This document shows, in pieces, positions 1 to 8,895 of a stretch of 64,000 nucleotides of DNA (positions within the stretch are counted from its first letter, which is position 1; each line of letters opens with the position of its first letter). The stretch lies in the NCBI RefSeq assembly GCF_017676385.1, contig NZ_JAFFZN010000025.1, forward strand, positions 62,001-126,000, read 5' to 3'. The stretch comes from Streptomyces spirodelae. Its GTDB lineage: Bacteria > Actinomycetota > Actinomycetes > Streptomycetales > Streptomycetaceae. Below the pieces are notes generated by a model that saw only the letters and a program-made list of their open reading frames with translations, had not been told where the DNA came from and did no database searches. The position numbers were made by a program, and so were the translations under genes.

Positions 1-12
1 CCGCCCGGCGGG

Positions 13-1227
13 TCAGCGCCGGGCCACCGCCGCCGGGGTCAGCGCGGCGGTCACCACCAGGGTGCCCTCCTCCACCTGGTAGTCGAGCGGCAGCCCGAGC
101 CCCCGCATTGTCGCGGCCATGCCCGTGTTGGACGACTGGGTGACCGCGTAGACGCTCTCGCAGCGCGCCTCGCGGGCCATCGCGACCAGCCGCCGCAGCA
201 GTGCCGAGCCGATGCCGCGCCGCTGCCAGGCGTCCTCGACCAGCAGCGCGGCCTCCGTCTCGTCGCCGTCCCACAGCAGATGGCCGAGGGCGACCAGCTC
301 ACCGGCGGGCGACTCGACGGCCAGGGTGCGGCCGAAGCGCGGCGAGAGCAGGTGCCGCAGATAGCGGTCGGCGTCCTTGACCGGCCCGTGGTAGCGGCGG
401 CCGAGCGTCTGCCGGGAGCAGCGGGCGTGCATCGCCAGCGCGGCCTCCAGGTCGCCCTCGTCGGCCCGGCGGATCGTGACGGCACGGCCCTCGGGAAGGG
501 TGTACGCGTGCTGCTCGCGCGGGGTACGGCGCCCCAGCCGCGCGTCGAGCTCCACCAGGGCCTGTGCCCGCGCGAACTCGGTGGGGGTGAAGGGCACATG
601 GTGCCGTTCCACGACGATTTCTCCTCCGGCAGGGTCGGGCAGGCGCAGCGACGTTCCCTCCAGTGTGCCCTCCCGAGGTGTACTGCCGGGGACCGAACGG
701 ATGGTGCAGCGGCCCAGCAACGTGCGCAGCGCCATGGGGAGTTCGGCGGTGTCGACGGCTGCGCGGGTGGCCAGGCCCAGTATCCGGGTCGGGGTGTCGA
801 CCAGATCGTGCGCGTCGGCCCGCTCGCTCCAGGTGTCGCTGCCGCCGGCGTGCGACAGCAGCCGTGTCAGCTCGTGCGGCTCCAGCGCCGCGGGGGCGCG
901 CAGCAGGAACTCGTCCACTGTGCGGTCCCCGAGCGGGTGGGTCTGGAGGGTCAGGATGTCGACTCCGGCAGCCGCCAGCGCGCCGCACACCCGCGCGAGG
1001 GAGCCCGGTTCCTCCCGTACGGTCGTGCGCACCCGCCACAGCGTGGTGGCGTCCTTGTGGCGCGGACGGTCACCCGCCACGCGGCCCCCGCCGGTGCGCC
1101 CGTCGCGTGTCCGCCGGGCGTGCCACGCCCGCCACCCGTCCCGCGCCGCCGTCCTCGCGCGGAGCCAGGGGCGTGTCGCCGCTCCGGTCGTGGTGCCGGT
1201 CTTCCCGTCGGCAGAGTCATCAGCCAT
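13..1227 (-). CDS. ACT domain-GNAT N-acetyltransferase fusion
   Basis: A 404-residue protein. Residues about 61-130 read as an ACT-type ligand-binding fold (LWRVRTTVREEPGSLARV, then DILTLQTHPLGDRTVDEF), and about 247-390 as a GNAT domain with the acetyl-CoA loop QRRGIGSALL. A Lys/Arg-rich N-terminal 60 residues has no recognisable fold. ACT plus GNAT fusions are common in streptomycetes and suggest acetylation controlled by an amino acid; the substrate is unknown. The start is placed at the ATG at 1227, preceded by AGGGTGG at good spacing; an ATG 24 bases upstream (1251) is possible. It lies in a run of minus-strand genes, 84 bases from the next one. Confidence 0.85.
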   Translation of the reverse strand: MADDSADGKTGTTTGAATRPWLRARTAARDGWRAWHARRTRDGRTGGGRVAGDRPRHKDATTLWRVRTTVREEPGSLARVCGALAAAGVDILTLQTHPLGDRTVDEFLLRAPAALEPHELTRLLSHAGGSDTWSERADAHDLVDTPTRILGLATRAAVDTAELPMALRTLLGRCTIRSVPGSTPREGTLEGTSLRLPDPAGGEIVVERHHVPFTPTEFARAQALVELDARLGRRTPREQHAYTLPEGRAVTIRRADEGDLEAALAMHARCSRQTLGRRYHGPVKDADRYLRHLLSPRFGRTLAVESPAGELVALGHLLWDGDETEAALLVEDAWQRRGIGSALLRRLVAMAREARCESVYAVTQSSNTGMAATMRGLGLPLDYQVEEGTLVVTAALTPAAVARR

Positions 1228-1335
1228 ACGTCCACCCTTCTGGACGGTCATTGCCTGACCACGAACGAGGCGTGACAGGTGCGTAAAAAGAGCACCTGGC
1301 GGCCAAACGTCCTATTCAGGCCATCTGTTGACCAT

Positions 1336-1866
1336 TCATCCTCCGGTGGGTCGCTCCCGGACCAGCCGCCGCAGCACCTGCCCGCACCGGTGCGCGTAGA
1401 GCCGCTGCAGCGCCGGCACCACGGGGCCCGCCGCACGCGTCCACCACACAGCCGGCCTGCTGTAGGCCCACACGGACAGCCGGACCCGGCCGTCCTCGGC
1501 GTGCTCGACCCAGAACGCCTCCTCGCCGCACTGCGGGTGCCCCGGCAGCGTTCCGTACGCCCAGCCGGCCCGCCGCTCCCCGTCGACCGCCCACACCACC
1601 CGGCACGGCCCGTGCACCCGCAGCCGACCGGCGCCGAGGCCGACCGTCACCCGGACGCCGGGCGCCGCTCGTTCGGCGTCGGTCACCATCCGCACGCCCA
1701 TCGCGCGGTGCATACGCCACTCCAGCACGGCCCGCGAGGCCGCCGCGAAGACGGCCTCGCCGGAGCCCAGCCAGGTGTGTACGCACAGCGCGCGGAAGGC
1801 GGGCGGCGTCACCCCGTGGGCGGTGCGGCCGACGGGCGTGTAGCTGAAGTCGGGGCGTGCGGTCAC
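1336..1866 (-). CDS. DUF1990 family protein
   Basis: 176 residues, full length for the DUF1990 family, with the family features FSYTPVGRT near the N-terminus, a central run of beta strands, and GTLPGHPQCGEEAFWV followed by SVWAYSRPAVWWTRAAGP near the C-terminus. The biochemical role is not known; the fold resembles small ligand-binding SRPBCC-like proteins, which is an inference. It starts with GTG at 1866 and lies 16 bases downstream of the PhoD gene on the same strand, so the two are probably co-transcribed. Confidence 0.85.
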   Translation of the reverse strand: MTARPDFSYTPVGRTAHGVTPPAFRALCVHTWLGSGEAVFAAASRAVLEWRMHRAMGVRMVTDAERAAPGVRVTVGLGAGRLRVHGPCRVVWAVDGERRAGWAYGTLPGHPQCGEEAFWVEHAEDGRVRLSVWAYSRPAVWWTRAAGPVVPALQRLYAHRCGQVLRRLVRERPTGG

Positions 1867-1882
1867 GGCCTCGCCGCCCGCG

Positions 1883-3466
1883 CTACTGGCCCACCCGGCC
1901 CGGCTGCAGAACCTTGGTGAACAGCACCGCGCCGCTCTCCTCGCGCAGCCGTACCGTCAGCTCGCCGGTCGAGCCGTCGATGTCCACCTGGCCGAAATAC
2001 TGCCCGCCCTCGGTCGGCGGCGTATTGGCGCGGTCCGGGGCCTTGAGGAACTTCTGTTCGGGGCCGAAGGTGCCGTCCAGCTTCAGCGCCTTGAAGCCAC
2101 CCGCGTTCAGCGGCCCGGAGACGAACTCCCAGAACGGCGCGAAGTCCTTGAAAGCCGCCCGCTCGGGGGCGTACCGCTGGGCGCTGGTGTAGTGCACATC
2201 CGTGGTGAACCACACGGTGCCGGTGATCCGCCTGTGCTTGATGTGCCGCAGCAGCTCCGCGATCTGCAGTTCCCGGCCGAGCGGCGCGCCCGGATCGCCC
2301 TGCGCGACGGCCTCGAAGTCGGTCTTGCCGTCCGCTACGACCAGCCCCAGCGGCATGTCAGAGGCGATGACCTTCCACACCGCGCGGGAGCGCGACAGTT
2401 CCCGCTTGAGCCACTTGAGCTGCCGCTCGCCGAGGATGCCCTGGGTGTCGTCCGGAAGGCGGCCCGGCGAGTTGGCGTTCCGGTAGGAGCGCATGTCCAG
2501 CACGAAGACGTCCAGCAGCGGCCCGTGCCGCACGACCCGGTAGACGCGGCCCTCTTCGTCCTTCGGCGGCAGAGTGCTGATGGGGAAGTACTCGCTGAAG
2601 GCCCGCAGCGAACGGGCCGCGAGGGTGGAGACATCCTTGACGGTGTAGCGGTCGTCGTCCAGGATCTCGCCCGGATACCAGTTGTTGAGCACCTCGTGGT
2701 CGTCCCACTGCACGACGCACGGCACCTGCGCGTTGAACCGGCGCAGGTTCTCGGCCAGCAGGTTGTAGCGGAAGTTGCCGCGGAACTCCGCCAGCGTCTC
2801 GGCGACCTTGGACTTCTCCTCGGTGGTGACGTTCCGCCACACCCCGCCGTCCGGCAGCTCCACCCGCTCCTGGATGGGGGAGTCGGCGTAGATGGTGTCG
2901 CCGCTGTTGAGGAAGAAGTCCGGGTCCAGCTTCCGCATCTGATCGAAGATCGGATAGCCGCCCCGGTCCGGGTTGATGCCCCAGCCCTGGCCCGCCAGGT
3001 CACCCGACCACAGGAACCGCACATCGCGGCGGCGCGCCGGCGCGGTACGGAAGGTGCCCTCGACCGGCCGTCCGGAGCGCCGCGGGTCGTCGGGGTCGGT
3101 CAGCGTCACCCGGTAGTGGATCTGCTCGCCCGGCGGCAGCCCGTGCAGCGCCGTACGCCCCGTGAAGTCGGTCTGAGGACCCACCACGGGCCCGTACCAC
3201 CGCTTCGGGTTGCGGAACGTTTCGGTGGCCGAGGTCTCCACCACCATCCGCGCCGGGCGGTCCGCACGCACCCACACCAGCCCCGAGGACATCGTCACGT
3301 CCCCGGCCTGCACCCCCCACTCGGCCGACGGGCGGCCGCGCCGCGCCTGCGCCGGTGCCGCGCCGCTGAGCAGCGGCACGGACAGCGTCGCCCCCGCACC
3401 GACCGTGCCGCGCAGCACCGCCCTCCGCCCGGGGGATCTGCCGGTCGCCGGATCGCCTTGTGCCAT
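1883..3466 (-). CDS. phoD: PhoD-type alkaline phosphatase/phosphodiesterase, Tat-exported
   Basis: 527 residues. The N-terminus carries a twin-arginine signal (GRRAVLRG at about residues 13-20, followed by a small hydrophobic core), so the enzyme is exported folded by Tat. A short N-terminal Fn3-like domain is followed by the PhoD metallophosphatase domain with metal-binding segments NSGDTIYADSP, VQWDDHEVLNNW and TTDVHY. PhoD enzymes hydrolyse phosphate esters using Ca/Fe and serve phosphate scavenging outside the cell. The ATG at 3466 is chosen because AGGGAGGCC precedes it and the Tat motif is then N-terminal; the reading frame itself stays open upstream to 3568. It is divergent from the helical-repeat gene; a convincing two-repeat PHO box was not found. 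Confidence 0.92.
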   Translation of the reverse strand: MAQGDPATGRSPGRRAVLRGTVGAGATLSVPLLSGAAPAQARRGRPSAEWGVQAGDVTMSSGLVWVRADRPARMVVETSATETFRNPKRWYGPVVGPQTDFTGRTALHGLPPGEQIHYRVTLTDPDDPRRSGRPVEGTFRTAPARRRDVRFLWSGDLAGQGWGINPDRGGYPIFDQMRKLDPDFFLNSGDTIYADSPIQERVELPDGGVWRNVTTEEKSKVAETLAEFRGNFRYNLLAENLRRFNAQVPCVVQWDDHEVLNNWYPGEILDDDRYTVKDVSTLAARSLRAFSEYFPISTLPPKDEEGRVYRVVRHGPLLDVFVLDMRSYRNANSPGRLPDDTQGILGERQLKWLKRELSRSRAVWKVIASDMPLGLVVADGKTDFEAVAQGDPGAPLGRELQIAELLRHIKHRRITGTVWFTTDVHYTSAQRYAPERAAFKDFAPFWEFVSGPLNAGGFKALKLDGTFGPEQKFLKAPDRANTPPTEGGQYFGQVDIDGSTGELTVRLREESGAVLFTKVLQPGRVGQ

Positions 3467-3691
3467 GTGCGGGCCTCCCTGCAGCGTGTCAGCTCTTACC
3501 GGTCTCTCGGATACCTGTATCCCGGTCGTGTGCCGTGCACACGAAGCCCCAGTGAACACCGGTGTCACACCGGACAGAAGGGGGCAGCCCGCTACGGGTG
3601 TCCCGCAGCGCCGGGCGGCCTAGGATGCCGCTCCACGGACCACTCCACCCGCATGCCGCCCGCTCCCCCCCACCCCGGCCCAGGAGGCCCG

Positions 3692-6600
3692 ATGAGCACC
3701 AGCCGTACGCACGCGCAGCTCCGCGCGGACATCCGGGCGTGCGGATCGGAGCCGCACGGCCCCGAGCGCGTCGCCCGCGCCGCCGACCTGGTGGCGGAAG
3801 CCGAGGCCCTGGTGGCGGAAGACGAGGCACGCGCGGCGGAAGGCGAGGTATCGGCGGCGGGCACCCGGGAGGCGCGTGCCGCGCTGGGAGCCGCGCTGGT
3901 GCACCTGGCCGCGAGCCGCGCCTTCGGCTCCGCCGGACGCACCACAGCGGCCCCCGTGGCCCGCGCGCTGCGGCTGCGGGACGAGGACCCGGAGGCGTTC
4001 GACGACGAGACCGCTTTCGCACTCCTGTGGTCCCTCCGATGGGCGGTGGAGGACCTGATCGCCGACCCGGCGACACCGGTCGCGGACGTCGAGGAGTGGC
4101 TCGCCCTGATGGCCCGCGCGCACACCGAGGCGGGACTGTCACAACGCGCCGTACACGCCCGCGAGTTCCTCGCCGCGCAGCGGTTCGGCGACCGGCAGCG
4201 TGCCGCCCGCGCCTACGACGCCTGGCTGGAGGCGGAACGCGACCGCGGCGCCGACTGCGCGGGCTGCGAGCTGGCCTGGCGCGGCCGGGCGCACGCCGCA
4301 CGCGCCGAGGAGGCCGAGGTCCGGGCACCTGGCAGTGGCGCCGCCGAGGACGAGGCGGCGCTGCGGATGTGGGAGCCGGTGCTGCGCGGCGAGTACCCGT
4401 GCGCCGAACAGCAGCCGTACCTGCTCGCCGCCTCGCCGGCCCCGCTGCTGCGCCTCGGCCGCACCACCGAGGCCCGCAGCAGGCACCTCGCGGGCCAGTT
4501 GCTGGTCCGTGAGGACCCGACCGGCCGCGGTGCCCTCGCCCGGCACGTGGAGTTCTGTGCCCTCACCGGCAACGAGCCACGCGGACTGGAGATCCTCGCC
4601 GAGCAGGACGAGACCCGCTGGGAGTGGCAGGACGACGCCCCCGGCCACCAGGCGTGGATGTGTGCGGTGGCGCTGCTGATGCGGCGGCTGGACGAACAAG
4701 GGCAGGGCGCCCTCCCCGTCCCCGGGCCCCGCGGGCGGGCGTGGAACGCGGCCTCGCTGCTGGAGTACGCGGCCGCCCAGGCGCAGGACGTGGCCGACCG
4801 CTTCGACCGGCGGGCCGGCACCACGGTGCACGGCGCCGCCGTCCGGGCCCGGCTCGCCGCACCGCAGCTGGTCCCGTTCCTGCCGCTCGGCCTCGGCGCG
4901 GTGGTACTCCCGCAGGCCGGGCCCGTCGCGGGGACCACCGAGGCCGCTGATCCGTACCGGCTGCTGGACGAGGCGCGGCGGTTGAGCGCCGAAGGGCACC
5001 CGGACGCGGCAGCCCGGTGGGCTGCAGCCGAGGACGCGGTCGCCCGGGCCGGCCTGCGGCTCCCGCAGCGCGAGCGGGCCGAACTCCTCGACCACCGCGC
5101 CATGGAACAGGTCCGCACCGCCCCCGGCGCGGCTGCCGCCCGCTTCACCGAGGCGGCGAGCCTCTTCGCCGGTGCCGGACTGCCCGGCGAGGCCCTCGCC
5201 TGCCGGGCGCGCGCCGTCTTCTCCGCCTCCTTCGCGCCGGAAGGCGATGCCGTGCCGCCCGAGCCGGTCGACGCGCTCTGCGCCGAGGCGCTGCGCCTGC
5301 ACGCCGACGGGCGCGTCGGGACCCGGCACGCCACCGCCGTACTGCTGACCCGCGCCCGGATGCGGGCCCACCACCTCGGCGGGACGCGGGACGGCGAGGC
5401 GGGCGGCGAGGGTACGCCGTTCGACGCGGGCTACCCGGCCCGGGCGACCGTCACCGGGACGGAGCACACCGACGGCGCCGCGGACCGGCCGGGGCCGGCC
5501 GCCCACCCGTTGGGACCGGCCGCCGACCCGCTCGGACCGGCCGCCGACGCGCTCGACGCGGAACTGGCCGACCTGGTCGTCCTCGCGCTGCCCGACAGCT
5601 CCGAGCCCGCGGTCCGCGCCCGGATCGCCGAGGCCACCGAGACCCGCGGGCGGCTGGCAGCCCGGCGCGGTGACGCGGTACGCGCGAGCGAGCTGTTGGC
5701 CGAAGCCGCCGGTCTCTTCCACGAGGCGGGCCGCCCCTGGTCGGCCACCGGGCCCGAACTCGCCCTGGCCCGGCTGCTGAGCGAGACCGGCGACCACAAG
5801 CGCGCCGCCGAGGTGCTGCGCGGCGCCCTGTACGACCGCCGGGGCGCGACCCGCACCCCTGCCGACCTCGCACGGCTCCATCTGGCGCACGCTGATGTGC
5901 ACGCGGCCCAGGGCCTGCTGGCCGAGGAGGCCGAATCCCTCCGGTACGCCGTGCACGCGCTCCAGAGCTCGGGCGGCGACGCCGAGGCCACCCGTGCCAG
6001 GCTCCGGCTCGGTGGCTGCCTGCTCGCCCTCGAACAGCCCGACGAGGCGGCGGCCTTCCTGGTCGCGGCCCTCGGCGAGCTGCTGGAGGAGCCCGAGCCG
6101 GCCGACGAACCGGGCATCGTGCAGTCCTGTGTGTGGCTCGGCCAGTCCTGCGCGCGGCCCGCACAGCTCAGTGCTGCCGCAGGATTGTTCCGCCGGGCGG
6201 CCGAGCCGCCGCGTCCGTGGCGGGACCGGCACGGGTGTGCCGTCGTCACCCACCTGGCCGCCGACACCCACCGCGCTTCCGGCCGGTACGCCGTCGCCGC
6301 GGAGCTGTACGCGGGCGCCGAGGGGCTGTGGCGGGAGGTGGGCGACCCGCACGCGGTGATCCGTACGCTCCACGCGCGCGGCTGGCTGGCGATGGAGTCG
6401 GGTGCCCCGGTGGAGGAGTCGCTGCGCTTCATGGACGCGGCCCAGCGCGAGATCGCCCAGGTGCTCGGCGACCCGGAGGGCGTACTGGACGAGGAACAGC
6501 GGCTCAGGCTGCGGCTGGAGACGGGCCACACCTACCGGCAGACCGCCGAACTGCTGGTGGAGCCGGTGGCGGTGCCGCCGGCTGCGGCGCCCGGCGAGCC

Positions 6601-6898
6601 GGGCGCCGTGCGGGGTGCGGCCGCGCTGGACCGCTTGGCGCGCGGCATCGAGTACGCGGACCGAGCCGTGAGCGCCTTCCACGCCTGCGGCGAGGCGGGG
6701 CTGCACGAGGCGACGAGTGCCCAGCTGCGTGCCGCCGGACTCGAAGTGGAACTAGGGCGGTACGACCAGGCCGTCGACCGGCTCACCCGGGTGCGGGCCG
6801 CCTACCCGGCGGGCACGCCCGACCCGTACGGTGCGGTGGCGGAGCGGGTGAGCGAGGCCGAGGCGCTGGAGCTGCGGATCGAGAGCGCGCTGAGCTGA
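3692..6898 (+). CDS. large TPR-like helical repeat protein, function unknown
   Basis: 1068 residues, very rich in Ala, Glu, Arg and Leu, with no signal peptide or membrane segment. Long stretches alternate as amphipathic helix pairs of TPR character (for example HLAHADVHAAQGLLAEEAES and RRAAEPPRPWRDRHGC), so it is probably a cytoplasmic scaffold. No catalytic motif was seen. About residues 600-622 hold three near-identical heptads (GPAAHPL, GPAADPL, GPAADAL) encoded by a 21-bp tandem repeat. The start is the ATG at 3692 with AGGAGG at 3682-3687; the frame is open for 500 codons upstream, but that part is antisense to phoD and has no coding character. Confidence 0.8.
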   Translation: MSTSRTHAQLRADIRACGSEPHGPERVARAADLVAEAEALVAEDEARAAEGEVSAAGTREARAALGAALVHLAASRAFGSAGRTTAAPVARALRLRDEDPEAFDDETAFALLWSLRWAVEDLIADPATPVADVEEWLALMARAHTEAGLSQRAVHAREFLAAQRFGDRQRAARAYDAWLEAERDRGADCAGCELAWRGRAHAARAEEAEVRAPGSGAAEDEAALRMWEPVLRGEYPCAEQQPYLLAASPAPLLRLGRTTEARSRHLAGQLLVREDPTGRGALARHVEFCALTGNEPRGLEILAEQDETRWEWQDDAPGHQAWMCAVALLMRRLDEQGQGALPVPGPRGRAWNAASLLEYAAAQAQDVADRFDRRAGTTVHGAAVRARLAAPQLVPFLPLGLGAVVLPQAGPVAGTTEAADPYRLLDEARRLSAEGHPDAAARWAAAEDAVARAGLRLPQRERAELLDHRAMEQVRTAPGAAAARFTEAASLFAGAGLPGEALACRARAVFSASFAPEGDAVPPEPVDALCAEALRLHADGRVGTRHATAVLLTRARMRAHHLGGTRDGEAGGEGTPFDAGYPARATVTGTEHTDGAADRPGPAAHPLGPAADPLGPAADALDAELADLVVLALPDSSEPAVRARIAEATETRGRLAARRGDAVRASELLAEAAGLFHEAGRPWSATGPELALARLLSETGDHKRAAEVLRGALYDRRGATRTPADLARLHLAHADVHAAQGLLAEEAESLRYAVHALQSSGGDAEATRARLRLGGCLLALEQPDEAAAFLVAALGELLEEPEPADEPGIVQSCVWLGQSCARPAQLSAAAGLFRRAAEPPRPWRDRHGCAVVTHLAADTHRASGRYAVAAELYAGAEGLWREVGDPHAVIRTLHARGWLAMESGAPVEESLRFMDAAQREIAQVLGDPEGVLDEEQRLRLRLETGHTYRQTAELLVEPVAVPPAAAPGEPGAVRGAAALDRLARGIEYADRAVSAFHACGEAGLHEATSAQLRAAGLEVELGRYDQAVDRLTRVRAAYPAGTPDPYGAVAERVSEAEALELRIESALS

Positions 6899-6918
6899 GC
6901 GGCGCCTCAGTCTCAGTC

Positions 6919-7794
6919 TCAGGCGAGGGCGCGGGCGGTGTCCGTGATGACGCGGGCGACCGTGGCGGGGTCGTCGTTCATGGGCACGTGACCGCAGCCG
7001 CGCAGCCGGACGAGGCGGGCGCCGGGGATCGTGCGCTTGGCCCGTATGCCCTGCCGCCGCAGCAGCAGCCGGTCGCGGTCGCCCCAGCCGATGGTCACCG
7101 GGATGTCCGGGACGTCCTGGCTGAAGAGGGCTCCGGGACGCTGCCCCTCGGCCAGTACCGGCGCGAAACCGGGCGCCTGCCGCAGGGCGCGGGTCTCGGC
7201 GACCACCGCGTCGGCGGAACGCCGGCCGGGGCGGGCGTAGATGGTGCTGGTCAGCGTGGCACGTCCGGCGGCGGTACGGGCGAGCAGCGAGAGAACCGGG
7301 TCCGGCAGCGCCCGTGCGCCGGCGCGCATCCCGCGCAGCACCGCGTAGGCGTAGACGCGTTCGGGACGGGTGAAGAATCCGGCGGGGGAGAGGGCGGTGA
7401 CCGAACGGGCGGAGCCGTGCAGCCCCATCTCCAGTGCCAGCAGGCCACCCAGCGAGTTGCCCACCACGTGCGGGCGGCCCACACCGAGCGCCGCACAGGC
7501 TTCGGCGAGCAGCGGCACCACGCTCTCCAGCCCGTAGGAGACGCCCTCGGGCAGTCCCGGCGAGTCACCGAACCCCGGCAGGTCGAGGGCGATCACGTCG
7601 TAGCTTCCCGCGAGCACGGTCAGTACCGGCTCCCACGCCTGCCAGTGGTGTCCGATGCCGTGCAGCAGCAGCATCGGCTCGCCTCGGCCCCGGCGCTCGT
7701 AGGCGAGCTGGACCGTCGGCCGCCCGTCGGCCCCGACCTCCACGACGGAGGCGGAGCGTCGGGCGGGAGTCTGCGGGGTGAAGACGGCTGGCAT
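6919..7794 (-). CDS. alpha/beta hydrolase
   Basis: 291 residues. Canonical alpha/beta hydrolase fold with the oxyanion-hole motif LLLHGIGHHWQAW, the nucleophile elbow GNSLGG and the C-terminal catalytic histidine in GCGHVPMNDDP. The best family-level call is a serine esterase or C-C hydrolase; the substrate cannot be read from sequence. The start is ATG 7794, because GTAGGAG sits just upstream and it removes a disordered Pro/Arg-rich extension. It is convergent with the repeat-protein gene and divergent from the sigma factor gene at 7947. Confidence 0.85.
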   Translation of the reverse strand: MPAVFTPQTPARRSASVVEVGADGRPTVQLAYERRGRGEPMLLLHGIGHHWQAWEPVLTVLAGSYDVIALDLPGFGDSPGLPEGVSYGLESVVPLLAEACAALGVGRPHVVGNSLGGLLALEMGLHGSARSVTALSPAGFFTRPERVYAYAVLRGMRAGARALPDPVLSLLARTAAGRATLTSTIYARPGRRSADAVVAETRALRQAPGFAPVLAEGQRPGALFSQDVPDIPVTIGWGDRDRLLLRRQGIRAKRTIPGARLVRLRGCGHVPMNDDPATVARVITDTARALA

Positions 7795-7883
7795 GGCCAC
7801 TCCTACGGTTCCTGCGGTGCTGGGCGGCGGGGCGCGGGGCCGGTGAGCCTGGGCCCGGGCGCCGCCGCGGCTCATGGGCTCGT

Positions 7884-7896
7884 TGACACGATGTCA
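7884..7896. promoter_or_regulatory. inverted repeat TGACA-CGA-TGTCA between hydrolase and sigJ
   Basis: Perfect 5-bp arms around a 3-bp centre, in the divergent intergenic region. TGTCA resembles the start of the -35 element reported for ECF41 promoters (TGTCACA), so it may be a sigma-factor target read in either direction, but no matching CGTC -10 element was found at the usual spacing. Confidence 0.3.
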
Positions 7897-7946
7897 GCAA
7901 GCGTCCGTCCGGGGAAGCCCCCGGGTGGCCCGCCGCCGCGTGCCCG

Positions 7947-8876
7947 GTGCATGATGACGGCGTGAGCGCTGACCTGACCGCTGATGTGACCAAGGTCTTC
8001 GAGGAGCACCGGCAGGTCCTCGACGGGGTCGCCTACCGGATGCTGGGCCGGGTGGCCGACGCCGAGGACGTGGTGCAGGAGGCGTGGCTGCGGTGGTCGG
8101 CGGCCGACCGCGCGCAGGTGCGCGAGCCGCGCGGCTACCTGGTGCGGATCACCACCCGGCTGGCGATCGACCGACTCCGTCAGGCCCAGGCCCGGCGGGA
8201 GTCCTACGTCGGCTCCTGGCTCCCCGAGCCGCTGGTCACCGACCTGGCCCTGACGGCGGGGCGCACACAGGATGGCGAGGAACGGGCGGTGCTGGCCGAG
8301 TCGGTGTCCCTGGCGGTGCTGGTGGTGCTCGAATCCCTCTCACCGCTGGAGCGCGCGGTTTTCGTACTGCGCGAGGCGTTCGGCTTCCCGTACGCGGAGA
8401 TCGCCGAGACGCTGGAGCGCAGCGAGGCCGCCGTGCGCCAGCTCGCCGGACGAGCCCGGCAGCACGTGGCGGAGCGCAAGCCGCGCTTCGAGGTCGACCC
8501 CGAACAGCGCCGGAATCTCACCGAGCGCTTCTTGAAGGCCGCCGTGGAAGGCGATGTACAGGGGCTGGTCTCGGTGCTGGCGCCGCAGGCACGGCTGGTC
8601 TCCGACAGCGCGGGCGGTGCCAAGGCGCCGCGCCGCGTCATCCTGGGCGCCGACAAGGTCAGCCGCTTCGTCGCGGCGGTCGCCCCGGAGGGTGCGCGCG
8701 ACCCGGCGTTCGGCATCCGGTTCCTGGAGCTCAACGGCGGCCCCGCCGTGCTGACGACCTACCAGGGACGGCCCGACACGGTCTTCTCCGTGGATGTGGC
8801 CGACGGGGTCATCCGGGCCGTCTACCTGATCAGGAACCCGGCCAAGCTCGCCCACCTGGCTCAGCTCGCGGAGTGA
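7947..8876 (+). CDS. sigJ: ECF41-group RNA polymerase sigma factor (SigJ-like)
   Basis: 309 residues. Sigma region 2 (YRMLGRVADAEDVVQEAWLR) and region 4 (LERAVFVLREAFGFPYAEIA) are followed by a C-terminal SnoaL-like domain from about residue 185 to the end, with the family's terminal motif NPxKL (RNPAKL). This is the layout of ECF41 sigma factors, whose activity is set by the C-terminal extension instead of a separate anti-sigma factor. The first in-frame start is GTG 7947; GTG 7962 (VSADLTAD) is an equally plausible start and neither has a clear ribosome site. ECF41 genes usually lie by carboxymuconolactone decarboxylase-like or oxidoreductase genes; here the neighbours are a hydrolase and an SDR. 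Confidence 0.88.
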   Translation: MHDDGVSADLTADVTKVFEEHRQVLDGVAYRMLGRVADAEDVVQEAWLRWSAADRAQVREPRGYLVRITTRLAIDRLRQAQARRESYVGSWLPEPLVTDLALTAGRTQDGEERAVLAESVSLAVLVVLESLSPLERAVFVLREAFGFPYAEIAETLERSEAAVRQLAGRARQHVAERKPRFEVDPEQRRNLTERFLKAAVEGDVQGLVSVLAPQARLVSDSAGGAKAPRRVILGADKVSRFVAAVAPEGARDPAFGIRFLELNGGPAVLTTYQGRPDTVFSVDVADGVIRAVYLIRNPAKLAHLAQLAE

Positions 8877-8895
8877 GGCGCCCGGCGGCTCGCCG

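Noticed and set aside
3552..3557. PHO box upstream of phoD (GTTCAC on the minus strand)
   Set aside because: Only one 11-bp unit resembles the PhoP repeat; the adjoining unit does not match, so a direct-repeat box is not supported.
2192..3691. 500-codon N-terminal extension of the helical-repeat protein
   Set aside because: It is antisense to phoD; AGGAGG and ATG at 3692 give the natural start.
4139..6706. 855-residue minus-strand open frame opposite the helical-repeat gene
   Set aside because: It is a GC-rich antisense frame with no recognisable domain and Gly/Arg-dominated composition; the plus strand has the ribosome site and coherent helical protein.
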